Source: Cloacimonetes bacterium UBA5284 (GTDB taxonomy: Bacteria > Cloacimonadota > Cloacimonadia > Cloacimonadales > Cloacimonadaceae). From it: a DNA stretch of 31,205 nt. Below, piece by piece: positions 16,792 to 24,767 of the stretch; positions within the stretch are counted from its first letter, which is position 1, and every line of letters starts with the position of its first letter. A program made the position numbers and the translations under genes. Below the pieces are notes generated by a model, which was not told the origin of the DNA, searched no databases, and saw only the letters and a program-made list of their open reading frames with translations. The stretch spans positions 1-31,205 of the forward strand of contig DHSO01000036.1 in the NCBI GenBank assembly GCA_002410505.1, written 5' to 3'.

Positions 16792-18519
16792 ATGAATACC
16801 GCTGTAGTATCAAATGACCAACAGATTGACAGGCAAGCCTATACTCAGATAATAATCGATTCAACCGCTGCCAAGAAAGTCATTGTGGCTGGACCTGGGA
16901 CTGGAAAAACTACAACATTTGAACTCATTCTCAAACAATCAGGAACACAAAACAACTTGGTGCTTACCTTCATCAACCGCCTTGTGAATGACTTGAACTG
17001 CAGATTGAGTGACCTTGCAAAGGTTTGTACCTTGCACAAGTTCTGTATGGGCATTTTCAACCGACAGTTTCCTGACTGGTACATGGTAAGTATGCTAGGT
17101 GCAATTATTAGTGAGGATACTGGGGTTAAGGAAGATATTTTCAACGAGTTGTTCCATAAGCTAGATGAAAGAAATCCTCTGTTCAAATTATACTTGAAAA
17201 GAGCTACATACTACAAAGCAATAAGCTTCAATGATTCAATTTTTCGTATTCTGAAGAAGGCAACCATAACTCCCAGCATAATTCCAGATTATGATAATAT
17301 ATTGATAGATGAATATCAGGATTTCAGTGCTTTGGAAGTTGCCTTCATAAAGCAATTGGAAAGTCATGGGAAGATCCTGATAGTAGGTGATGATGATCAG
17401 GCTATCTATGTGAAGAAATATGATTTAGGAACAAGCCTAAGAAACCTGTACCATTCCGGTATTTACCAACCATTTGATCTGCCATATTGTAGCAGATGTC
17501 CTAAAGTGATTGTAGATTCTGTTAACGATATAGTTACAGAGGCTACAAGAAAAGGGCATTTGAACGGAAGGATAGCAAAGCAATTTATTGCCTATGAACC
17601 TGGAAAAGAACTGGTTAACAGCAATTACCCTAAACTCAAAGTAGTGAACCTGGCTTCAGCTCAAGCTGCAGCACTATTCATGAACAAACTCGTATCTTCG
17701 ATCCTTGAAACGGAGTTGGAAGAATATAAACAGAGACAAAGTAATGAGCCTCTTATACTGATAATTGGCACAAAAACATACTTAACAATGTTTAAGAACC
17801 AGTTTGCTGACCTTGCCGAATATATGGAATCAGATCAACTCACTGCTGATGAGAATACTCAGATCTGTGATGCCTATAGCATATTGTTAAAAGACGAAAA
17901 TGCTAACATCGGGTGGAGATTATTACTATATCATGACCCGATAAGCAAATCAAAGCTAAAGAAGATAATAGAGGACTCTAAGAACAACGTACCACTGGTT
18001 GATCTAGTGCCTGATGACTATAAACAAAAACACAAGATGATTATCAGTCTGATTAGATCATTAATCACGTCAACTGGGTCAGTAAAAATTACTGCAGAGC
18101 AATCACTGGAACACCTTGTTGGGATTTTCCTGAAAGATCACATAGTTAAGTACTTTACTACTGAGCAAAGTCATGACCAAATAGCTTCATGTGAAAGCCC
18201 TTCTCCAATACAAATGGTTACTTACCAAGGATCTAAAGGATTGGCAGCAGACTATGTGTTTCTTCTGGGTGTTAATAATGGAGATATCCCCAAGGACCCC
18301 ACCAAGATAGCGGATTATGAGATCTGTGAATTCATAGTCGGACTTACTAGAGTTAAGAAAGAGTGTTATGTTCTCCCAATAAGTAATGTGTATGGAGAAA
18401 AAAAGTACAGAAGCGTGTTTCTGTCGTGGATAACACCCCAACGAGTCGCAAATTCAAGATTCCTTTCCAAGAATGACGTAGTAGAGTTGTTTAGACAATG
18501 CAAAACGGAGAAGCAATAA
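16792..18519 (+). CDS. UvrD-like superfamily 1 helicase paired with HEPN
   Basis: A 575-aa UvrD/PcrA-like helicase. It has Walker A GPGTGKT (34-40), Walker B DEYQDF (173-178), motif III GDDDQAIY (199-206), motif IV-like LPYCSRCP, motif V YQGSKGLAADYVFLLGV and motif VI EFIVGLTRVKKECYVL. It is much shorter than PcrA or UvrD (over 700 aa), so domain 1B/2B insertions are reduced. The size and layout recall GajB of the Gabija system, but GajA is absent and the upstream partner is a HEPN protein. No strong ribosome binding site precedes the ATG, which lies 8 nt after the HEPN stop, so translation is probably coupled. Nucleic-acid target is unknown; it may sense phage DNA and license the HEPN toxin. 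Confidence 0.83.
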   Translation: MNTAVVSNDQQIDRQAYTQIIIDSTAAKKVIVAGPGTGKTTTFELILKQSGTQNNLVLTFINRLVNDLNCRLSDLAKVCTLHKFCMGIFNRQFPDWYMVSMLGAIISEDTGVKEDIFNELFHKLDERNPLFKLYLKRATYYKAISFNDSIFRILKKATITPSIIPDYDNILIDEYQDFSALEVAFIKQLESHGKILIVGDDDQAIYVKKYDLGTSLRNLYHSGIYQPFDLPYCSRCPKVIVDSVNDIVTEATRKGHLNGRIAKQFIAYEPGKELVNSNYPKLKVVNLASAQAAALFMNKLVSSILETELEEYKQRQSNEPLILIIGTKTYLTMFKNQFADLAEYMESDQLTADENTQICDAYSILLKDENANIGWRLLLYHDPISKSKLKKIIEDSKNNVPLVDLVPDDYKQKHKMIISLIRSLITSTGSVKITAEQSLEHLVGIFLKDHIVKYFTTEQSHDQIASCESPSPIQMVTYQGSKGLAADYVFLLGVNNGDIPKDPTKIADYEICEFIVGLTRVKKECYVLPISNVYGEKKYRSVFLSWITPQRVANSRFLSKNDVVELFRQCKTEKQ

Positions 18520-18871
18520 CTATGAAACAAAATGATAGTGAGTGAGTGTGTGTAAGTTCATTTCTGCTCAAGACCTTAAATTATCACAGACACTTCCGGA
18601 GCTTTAGGCATGACTAGACAAGATAATCAGTGGCTTTTTAACCCTCTTTTCTTGCCAGATGGCTGGATGACAGATTGTCACGCATCGGAGCATGCAGTTA
18701 TCCTGTCACAAACCCCTCAAAGGGGTCTTGGAAAGGATGAGCAAGGATGAGCAACGATGCGACAGTTTGCAGTTTTCGCTGCACAATTTGCAGATTTCGT
18801 TGTCACTTTGCATTTGCGAATACAGCGATATCTGTAATATGAAAACGGGCATGCCAAAAAAGCGTTTTTAC
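18520..18871. other. Intergenic region at the right edge of the island
   Basis: No gene is supported here. It holds a small hairpin, ACCCCT/AGGGGT with a CAA loop (18712-18726), lacking a T-run and so at best a weak terminator for the helicase gene. Short tandem repeats follow at 18735-18823. No tRNA, integrase fragment or obvious attachment site was found. Confidence 0.6.
18735..18823. repeat. Short tandem repeats (10-nt and 21-nt units)
   Basis: GGATGAGCAA occurs twice in tandem (18735-18754) with a partial third copy. Next come two 21-nt units, 18761-18781 and 18782-18802, identical at 17 of 21 positions and sharing TTTGCAG...TTTCG, and a decayed third unit starting at 18803. A 26-codon frame (18757-18837, starting MRQFAVFAAQFADF) is a by-product of the repeat and is not called as a gene. 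Confidence 0.6.
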
Positions 18872-18901
18872 TTGACACCCCATAGCGCTTATATTATCTT
18901 G
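18872..18901 (+). promoter_or_regulatory. Promoter of the kinase-thpR-recA operon
   Basis: TTGACA at 18872-18877, a 17-nt spacer and TATCTT at 18895-18900 form a reasonable sigma70-type promoter, with CTTG at exactly the offset seen at 302-331 and 578-607. TTGACA starts 61 nt before the ATG at 18933, leaving a short leader. No LexA-type box was recognised, although recA lies downstream. Confidence 0.55.
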
Positions 18902-18932
18902 AAATATCACTATATGGCACGTGAGGTATCAC

Positions 18933-19415
18933 ATGGAACTCAAAAACCTGCAGCTTAGTTTTCCTGAAGATTGCAATATCATCCTGGGACAGAGTCACTT
19001 CATCAAGACCGTGGAAGATCTGTATGAAGCGATGGTAAACAGCGTTCCGGGCATCCGGTTTGGTTTGGCTTTCAGCGAGGCATCAGGTCCCTGTCTGATT
19101 CGTAAAGATGGCACCGATAACGAACTCATCGAGGTAGCGGTGCAAAACTTGCGTATGTTAAGGGCGGGTCACTGTTTCATGATTGTGATGCGCGATGCCT
19201 TTCCCATCAATGTCTTGCCGGCGATCAAGGCTTGCCGCGAAGTAGTAAACATCTTTTGCGCCACGGCGAATCCCACTCAGGTGATCGTGGCAGAAAGTAA
19301 TCAGGGCTGCGGGATATTGGGGGTGGTGGATGGTTTCGCGCCCAAGGGAGTGGAGCTGGATACAGATATCTCCCATCGCAAAAAGTTCCTGATGGATATC
19401 GGATACAAACGCTGA
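18933..19415 (+). CDS. Adenosine-specific kinase family protein (PF04008)
   Basis: A 160-aa protein matching the adenosine-specific kinase family along nearly its whole length. Diagnostic stretches are ILGQSHFIKTVEDLYEAMVNS, GIRFGLAFSEASGPCLIR, DAFPINVLPAIK, FCATANPTQVIVAE and GILGVVDGFAPKGVE. The family name comes from structural genomics of archaeal and Thermotoga members; a physiological role is poorly established. Start 18933 follows GTGAGG and gives the normal N-terminus MELKNLQL; a GTG at 18921 is also in frame. The TGA overlaps the next ATG by one base, so it is co-transcribed with thpR and probably recA. Confidence 0.87.
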   Translation: MELKNLQLSFPEDCNIILGQSHFIKTVEDLYEAMVNSVPGIRFGLAFSEASGPCLIRKDGTDNELIEVAVQNLRMLRAGHCFMIVMRDAFPINVLPAIKACREVVNIFCATANPTQVIVAESNQGCGILGVVDGFAPKGVELDTDISHRKKFLMDIGYKR

Positions 19416-19966
19416 TGCGTCTTTTTGTAGCCCTGGAACCGCCGGAAAAGCTGACACAGCAGCTTCGGGACGCGCTGAGATATATGCAAGGCCTGAAGCA
19501 CTCAAACATTAACTGGGTGAAGCCGGAAAATCTGCATCTAACGGTGAATTTTATCGGGGAAGTGGCAGATCATAAATTGAAAGAACTGAAAAGCATCCTG
19601 GCCGTTGAAGCCCGGCGGCATAGCGCTGCCATGTTGCACACGGAGGGGATCGAGCTCTTTCCCTATCGCTTTCCGCGCTTGATCTGGTTGAAACTGAGCG
19701 GTGAAGAACAGATCTTGAAAACTATAAACCGCCAGACGCTGAACAGCTTGAACACTCTGGGAATCGAGGCAGATGCCAAAGCCTTGAAACTGCATATTAC
19801 TTTGGGGCGGATCAAGGCTCAGCAGACTACGGATTTTGAACGAGCCGTGCTGGCATACCACATACCCAAAGAAGAAATGCTGTGGGATACCATGAACCTG
19901 TATAAAAGCATTCTGAGACCTGATGGTCCCAGATATGAGATAATAGAACAGTATAATCTAAAATAA
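19415..19966 (+). CDS. thpR: RNA 2',3'-cyclic phosphodiesterase (2H family, ThpR/LigT)
   Basis: A 183-aa 2H phosphoesterase. The two catalytic HxTx motifs are HLTV (H41) and HITL (H127), and the N-terminus MRLFVALEPP is typical. Family members open 2',3'-cyclic phosphates on RNA ends, for example in tRNA processing, and were first described as 2'-5' RNA ligases. It overlaps the kinase stop by one base (TGATG) and precedes recA by 11 nt. The family call is firm; the in vivo substrate is unknown. Confidence 0.9.
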   Translation: MRLFVALEPPEKLTQQLRDALRYMQGLKHSNINWVKPENLHLTVNFIGEVADHKLKELKSILAVEARRHSAAMLHTEGIELFPYRFPRLIWLKLSGEEQILKTINRQTLNSLNTLGIEADAKALKLHITLGRIKAQQTTDFERAVLAYHIPKEEMLWDTMNLYKSILRPDGPRYEIIEQYNLK

Positions 19967-19977
19967 ACGGAGGAAAA

Positions 19978-21033
19978 ATGCTGGATAAAAACAAAGATGC
20001 AGCCCTGAAAACCGCGATTTCCCAACTGGAAAAGAGGTTCGGAGTGGGCACTCTGATGCGCTTGGGCGACAAACCCTTGCAAATAGTTGACGTGATCCCC
20101 ACCGGAGCCTTCAATCTGGATATCGCCCTCGGTATCGGTGGCGTGCCAAAAGGCAGAATCACCGAGATCTACGGTGCCGAAGCTAGCGGAAAAACCACAC
20201 TCAGTTTGCACGTGGCGGCAGAGTGTCAAAAGCTTGGCGGAATCGTGGCATTTGTGGACGCGGAGCATGCTCTGGATGTATCCTATGCCAAAAGATTGGG
20301 CGTTCAGACAGATAACATGTTGCTGTCTCAACCCGATGGAGGAGAGCAGGCCCTGGAAGTAACCGAAACTCTAGTAAGAAGCTCGGCGGTGGATCTGATC
20401 ATTGTGGACTCCGTGGCAGCACTAGTTCCCAAGCAAGAGATCGAAGGCAATATGGGCGACAGTCATGTCGGCTTGCAAGCCCGTTTGATGAGCCAGGCTT
20501 TGAGAAAGCTGACCGCGATAGTGGCAAAGAGCAATACCGCGGTTGTCTTTATCAATCAAACCCGCATCAAGATAGGTGCTCCCGCCTTTGTGAATCCTGA
20601 AACCACAACCGGTGGAGTGGCACTGAAATTTTACAGCTCTCTGCGGTTGGAAGTGCGCTATGCCGGCGCCATCAAAGAAACCGGCGGCGATACTCAGGTC
20701 GTGGGCGCGCGCACCAAGGTGAAAGTGGTGAAAAACAAATTTGCCCCGCCCTTCAAAACGGTGGAATTTCCCATCATCTTTGGTCAGGGAATCTCTCATC
20801 TGGATATCCTCATCGATATGGCATCCACCCATGAAATCGTTAAAAAGAGCGGATCTTGGTATGCTTATAACGATGATAAACTGGGACAAGGTCTGGAAAA
20901 AACCAAGCAGTACCTTTTGGATAACCCCGATCTGCTAAAAGAAATTGAAGAGAAACTGAGAGTCAAAGTGAGCCCGGAAGAGTTCATTAACGATAAACCC
21001 GGCGATGAATCTGAAGTATTGGACGAGGAATAA
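19978..21033 (+). CDS. recA: RecA recombinase
   Basis: A 351-aa RecA: forms ATP-dependent filaments on single-stranded DNA, exchanges strands in homologous recombination, and acts as LexA co-protease where LexA exists. Walker A is GAEASGKT (K72), a variant of the usual GPESSGKT. Also seen are FVDAEHALD, Walker B LIIVDSVAALVP, loop L1 EGNMGDSHVGLQARLMSQALR and L2 INQTRIKIGAP followed by TTGGVALKFYSS. The C-terminus is acidic (DESEVLDEE). The ribosome binding site GGAGG is well placed. It is read with thpR upstream and recX, which overlaps its end. No separate recA promoter fits in the 11-nt gap. Confidence 0.98.
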   Translation: MLDKNKDAALKTAISQLEKRFGVGTLMRLGDKPLQIVDVIPTGAFNLDIALGIGGVPKGRITEIYGAEASGKTTLSLHVAAECQKLGGIVAFVDAEHALDVSYAKRLGVQTDNMLLSQPDGGEQALEVTETLVRSSAVDLIIVDSVAALVPKQEIEGNMGDSHVGLQARLMSQALRKLTAIVAKSNTAVVFINQTRIKIGAPAFVNPETTTGGVALKFYSSLRLEVRYAGAIKETGGDTQVVGARTKVKVVKNKFAPPFKTVEFPIIFGQGISHLDILIDMASTHEIVKKSGSWYAYNDDKLGQGLEKTKQYLLDNPDLLKEIEEKLRVKVSPEEFINDKPGDESEVLDEE

Positions 21034-21619
21034 ACACCTCAGTTACATAAGTTTGGACAACGAATTGTGGGGGGTTCTGCCTACCAGAACCCTCCATTAC
21101 CTTTTCCCCTTTGCTGCAGAGCTTCAGATAGACGAGACTCAGGCCGAGGAGCTGAAAACAGAACTGGGGAAACGAGCTTGGGCTCAGGTAACCGAATACC
21201 TTGCCAAAAGCGAACATAGCGAATATCAGTGCCGCAACTATCTGAATAAATACAAGTTCCACTCTTCCATCATCGAGCAGTGTATCGAACTCTGCAAAGA
21301 TAAGCGCTATATAGACGACACCCGCTTTGCCGGCATCTATATTCGCAGTATGTTTGAACGCGGTAAAAGCAAACGTGCCATCATACAAAAGCTGAGAGAA
21401 CACCGTATTCCCATAGAGGAAGTAAACGAACTGATCCGGGAAATGGAAGAACCGGAGCAGAGCCGGCAAATGCTGCAAAATCAAATCGCAAAACTGCGGT
21501 ATCGCTATCGGGAAGAAGAGCCCCGCAAAGCAAAAGAAAAGATATTTGCCTCTCTGTATCGCAAGGGCTTTGATCTGGAAATGATCAGCGCAGCCTGGCA
21601 GGAACCGGCCAAAGAATGA
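21005..21619 (+). CDS. recX: RecX regulatory protein
   Basis: A 204-aa RecX-family protein, which in characterised bacteria binds RecA filaments and limits or tunes their activity. The repeated three-helix pattern is visible: AWAQVTEYLAKSEHSEYQCRNYL, then DDTRFAGIYIRSMFERGKSKRAIIQKLREHRI, then AKEKIFASLYRKGFDLEMISAAW. The best ATG lies 29 nt inside the end of recA in another frame, so translation is probably coupled; a later start would trim a poorly conserved N-terminus. Its TGA overlaps the next gene's ATG (ATGA). Confidence 0.88.
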   Translation: MNLKYWTRNKHLSYISLDNELWGVLPTRTLHYLFPFAAELQIDETQAEELKTELGKRAWAQVTEYLAKSEHSEYQCRNYLNKYKFHSSIIEQCIELCKDKRYIDDTRFAGIYIRSMFERGKSKRAIIQKLREHRIPIEEVNELIREMEEPEQSRQMLQNQIAKLRYRYREEEPRKAKEKIFASLYRKGFDLEMISAAWQEPAKE

Positions 21620-22626
21620 ACATAAAACCGCGGATGGCCATCTTGTTTGGGGCTCTGCTGCTGCTGGGCAGCTGTGCCTATCAGGGTGTCAATCAATACC
21701 CCTTCAGCCTCGCCATCCCCCGATATCATGATCTTCTGCCCTTTCTGTATTCTATCATGGCAGATCATCCCGGCTCCATTCAACACCGCATACTGGGCTT
21801 TTCCGGCAGCGAAAGGCTACCCCTCTATGCCGTCGAAATGGGCAGAGGCGAACGCAACATCCTCATCATCGGGCAACATCACGCGGATGAGCTCTTGGGC
21901 GTGGCAATCTGCGAACACATGATCCGGGAACTGAGTGAAGGCAGCGAAAGCGATGCCGGAATCCGCAAAGTGCTGGATGAATACCGCATCTGGATAGTAC
22001 CCAGCCTCAATCCGGAAGGCTGGCGTGTGGTGAGTGAGGGATTGGCACGTATAAAGCGCAAAAACAACCGTGATACAGACGATAACGGGAAATTGGACCT
22101 ACGTACCGATGGAGTGGATTTGAATCGCAATTACCCCATATTTTGGGATCAAGACACCGAAACCAATCACATGAGTTCATATTTCAAAGGCAGTGCCCCC
22201 TCTTCCGAAGACGAGGTAAAGGCCATCATCAACCTGGCCCGCAAGGTTCCTTTTGAACTTGCCATCTTCTATCATTCGTCTATCACGGGAGCATTGAACG
22301 AACGCATCTTTCTGCCCGCGGTCAACGATGAAGATCCGAGATTTTTGAAACTACGGGAGCAGGCTGATTTCTATGCCGCAAGGGCAACGAGGGATTATTT
22401 TCGCGGCACATACAGTGTGCACAGGGGCAGCAGCTCCAGAGTGGGAAATGCGCGTAACTTCTTTTATCACAGCCAAAACGCGGGGGCGATGTTGATCGAA
22501 GTGGGAGGGGTAAACCGTAAAGGACAGAGCATCATCCATCCTCCGGAGAAGATGGTGAAACGCATCAACAAACGCCATTATAAGGCTTTTATAGCCCTGA
22601 TGCAGCACATGAGTGAGCTGGATTAG
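21616..22626 (+). CDS. M14-family zinc carboxypeptidase lipoprotein
   Basis: A 336-aa secreted metallopeptidase. The N-terminal signal ends in a lipobox, LLGSC, so it is probably a membrane-anchored lipoprotein. M14 catalytic features are present: zinc ligands H89 and E92 in HHADE, NRNYP (about 170-174, the substrate-binding Asn-Arg), the third zinc ligand H220 in FYHSS, and the general base E295 in MLIEVGG. DTDDNGKLDLRTDGVD just before NRNY resembles the calcium-loop-like insert of many bacterial M14 peptidases. It likely trims C-terminal residues from peptides or muropeptides in the envelope. It overlaps recX by ATGA and converges with dprA, the two stops overlapping by 4 nt. Confidence 0.88.
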   Translation: MNIKPRMAILFGALLLLGSCAYQGVNQYPFSLAIPRYHDLLPFLYSIMADHPGSIQHRILGFSGSERLPLYAVEMGRGERNILIIGQHHADELLGVAICEHMIRELSEGSESDAGIRKVLDEYRIWIVPSLNPEGWRVVSEGLARIKRKNNRDTDDNGKLDLRTDGVDLNRNYPIFWDQDTETNHMSSYFKGSAPSSEDEVKAIINLARKVPFELAIFYHSSITGALNERIFLPAVNDEDPRFLKLREQADFYAARATRDYFRGTYSVHRGSSSRVGNARNFFYHSQNAGAMLIEVGGVNRKGQSIIHPPEKMVKRINKRHYKAFIALMQHMSELD

Positions 22627-23711
22627 ACAAGAAAGAAGCTACTGCCGCCCTCTTTGGCCAAAAGCCCTTTCAGTTCCAGATTTGTAAGCACAGTGGAGAG
22701 TTTGCCCACGCTGAAGTGAGTTAGTACCAGGATCTCGTCGAAAGCCAGGGCTTTTTGTTCTTTTTTCAGGAGATCGCAGACCAATTGTTCATCGCTGCTG
22801 AGGATGCAATCCAGCTCTATTTGAGGCTCGTTTTCGGGTGTAAGTCCCAGGTTGAATTGCAGATCTTCGGGGCAGTTGATGAGGGCAGCGCCGTTTTTGA
22901 TGAGGTGATTGGGTCCTTCGGCGTTGCGGTTGTTGATATTCCCCGGCATAGCGCACACGTCACGATTTTGTTGAATGGCGTTTTTGGCGGTTAGCAGCGC
23001 TCCGCTGTTGATGTGGCCTTCCACAACGAAGACCAATTGGGAGAGTGCGCTGATGATGCGATTGCGCGCCGGAAAGTTCCATCTGTCGGGCTTGGTACCC
23101 GGTTCATATTCGCTGATCAGGATGCCGTTTGCGATCACTCTATCTGCCAATTCCCGGTTCTGTGGGGGGTAGATTTTTTCCAGACCGCAAGCCATCACCG
23201 CCACGGTAGTAGTTCCTTCTTTCAGGGCGCTTTGATGGGCCACGGCATCTATTCCCATCGCCAATCCGCTGATGATATTCACTTTTTGCCGACAGATCGG
23301 GGAGATCAGCTTGATGCACATTTCCCTGCCATAAGCGGTGGGATGCCGGGTTCCTACTACAGCCAGATTCTTATCTTTCTGCAAGCAGGCAAGCTCGCCC
23401 CGATAATACAGAATCAAAGGCGCCGCATAGATGTCACGCAGGCGGGAGGGGTATTCGTGGATGTTCAGGCAGTGGATGTCGTAGTGCCGCATAAGGTTTT
23501 GAATCTGAGGGAAGTTTTTGGGCAGGGTTCCGGCTTGCAGATGCGCAATGCTTTCGGGATCGACAGATTTGTCCATATACAGCGGATGGTTTTTTTTACC
23601 CACAAATTCCGTGGGATCCGGGTAATAGTTCAAGATTTCCATACACTGCCGAAAGCCCAGCTTCGGAGTGGTCTTCAGGCATAGCCAGCTTTGGTAATGT
23701 TCGGTGTTCAC
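22623..23711 (-). CDS. dprA: DNA-processing protein DprA
   Basis: A 362-aa DprA/Smf protein, which binds incoming single-stranded DNA during transformation and loads RecA. The Rossmann-like core is clear: NLAVVGTRHPTAYG, IISGLAMGIDAVAHQSAL, VAVMACGLEKIYPPQN, FPARNRIISALSQLVFVVEG and SGALLTAKNAIQQNRDVCAMPG. A helical N-terminal region and a C-terminal winged-helix domain (about 300-362, DEQLVCDLL...LSTVLTNLELKGLL) complete the usual layout. The start is GTG at 23711, overlapping the obgE stop (GTGA) with AGGA upstream. With recA nearby on the other strand, recombination and uptake functions cluster here. Confidence 0.95.
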   Translation of the reverse strand: MNTEHYQSWLCLKTTPKLGFRQCMEILNYYPDPTEFVGKKNHPLYMDKSVDPESIAHLQAGTLPKNFPQIQNLMRHYDIHCLNIHEYPSRLRDIYAAPLILYYRGELACLQKDKNLAVVGTRHPTAYGREMCIKLISPICRQKVNIISGLAMGIDAVAHQSALKEGTTTVAVMACGLEKIYPPQNRELADRVIANGILISEYEPGTKPDRWNFPARNRIISALSQLVFVVEGHINSGALLTAKNAIQQNRDVCAMPGNINNRNAEGPNHLIKNGAALINCPEDLQFNLGLTPENEPQIELDCILSSDEQLVCDLLKKEQKALAFDEILVLTHFSVGKLSTVLTNLELKGLLAKEGGSSFFLV

Positions 23712-24721
23712 AGAGATTCCTGGATCTGTTTGTACAGATGGTATTTCAGCGTATCCAGCCCGATCTTGCCAACGCTGGAGATTGCCAGAATCCGGTGCTT
23801 TGTGATTTGCCGGAAGTGCTTGCTCACTTCTTCGATCCTGGCCGCTCTCTCATCTTCGGGGATGGTATCGATCTTACTGAGCAGGATCGTAAAGGGTTTC
23901 TTTTCCATAAAACTATCGTAGAGATATAGTTCCGCCTTCAGAGTGCGATACGCTTCCAGAGGATCATCGCTGTTGATATCGATGAGGTAGAGCAGGATGC
24001 TGGTGCGTTGGATATGGCGCAAGAACTGATGCCCCAATCCTTTACCCATATGAGCACCTTCGATGATGCCGGGGATATCTGCCATAGTGAAATGCTGATA
24101 ATCTGAGACTCGCACTACGCCCAGCATCGGTTCCAAAGTGGTAAATTCATAATCCGCGATCTTGGGCCGAGCCGCTGAAAGCACGGAGAGCAGAGTCGAC
24201 TTGCCGGCATTGGGGAAGCCCACCAAACCCACATCCGCCATTAGTTTGAGGACCAATTCCAGCTCGATCTCTTCGCTATGCTTGCCGGGAGTGGCGTGGC
24301 GTGGGGCTTGATTGGTGGGTGTGGCAAAGTTGCTGTTGCCTTTGCCTCCTCTGCCGCCTTTTGCCAACACAGTTTTCTCCCCGGCTTCGGTTACATCTGT
24401 CAGCTTGATCTTCTTGCCATCTTCCAAGACTTGGAAAATCTCGGTTCCCAGGGGCATACGCAAGATCAGATCTTCCCCGCTGGGCCCGGTTTTACGTGCT
24501 CCGGCCCCCGCTACGCCGTTTTTGGCTTTAAAGATTTTGTTGTAACGATAATCCAGCAGGGTGTTTATGTTTGTATCTCCCAATACGACGATGTTTCCCC
24601 CGCGTCCGCCATCACCGCCGTCGGGACCGCCTTTGGGTACAAATTTCTCGCGCCGGAAGCTAACCGCGCCGTCGCCGCCATTTCCCGCTTTTATGCGGAT
24701 TCTTGCATAATCTATGAACAA
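23708..24721 (-). CDS. obgE: Obg GTPase (ObgE/CgtA), TTG start
   Basis: An essential-type GTPase linked to large ribosomal subunit assembly and stress control. The glycine-rich Obg fold runs from FIDYARIRIKAGNGGDG to about residue 160, followed by the G domain with GFPNAGKST (G1), a TTLEP switch, DIPGIIEGA (G3) and LSKIDTI (G4). I place the start at TTG 24721: it gives the family N-terminus (M)FIDYARI, with GAGG about 5 nt upstream. An in-frame ATG at 24796 would add 25 unconserved residues and overlap the preceding gene. The product is then 337 aa and lacks the long C-terminal extension of some Obg proteins. The stop overlaps dprA. Confidence 0.94.
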   Translation of the reverse strand: MFIDYARIRIKAGNGGDGAVSFRREKFVPKGGPDGGDGGRGGNIVVLGDTNINTLLDYRYNKIFKAKNGVAGAGARKTGPSGEDLILRMPLGTEIFQVLEDGKKIKLTDVTEAGEKTVLAKGGRGGKGNSNFATPTNQAPRHATPGKHSEEIELELVLKLMADVGLVGFPNAGKSTLLSVLSAARPKIADYEFTTLEPMLGVVRVSDYQHFTMADIPGIIEGAHMGKGLGHQFLRHIQRTSILLYLIDINSDDPLEAYRTLKAELYLYDSFMEKKPFTILLSKIDTIPEDERAARIEEVSKHFRQITKHRILAISSVGKIGLDTLKYHLYKQIQESL

Positions 24722-24767
24722 ATTTACCTCACTTTGGGGCTGGTATTCTGTGTATGTTGTCGATGCA

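Noticed and set aside
16792..18519. Complete Gabija system
   Set aside because: The helicase is GajB-like in size, but no GajA (ATPase-TOPRIM) gene is present; the partner has a HEPN motif.
18757..18837. 26-codon hydrophobic frame starting MRQFAVFAAQFADF
   Set aside because: Its amino acid pattern is explained by the 21-nt DNA repeat, and its ribosome site is poorly spaced.
18692..18958. 88-codon frame ahead of the adenosine-specific kinase
   Set aside because: Runs through the tandem repeats and promoter, and overlaps the kinase start in another frame; no ribosome site or homology seen.
18872..19978. LexA/SOS box ahead of the recA operon
   Set aside because: No inverted-repeat operator resembling known LexA sites was found in the promoter or the 11-nt gap before recA.
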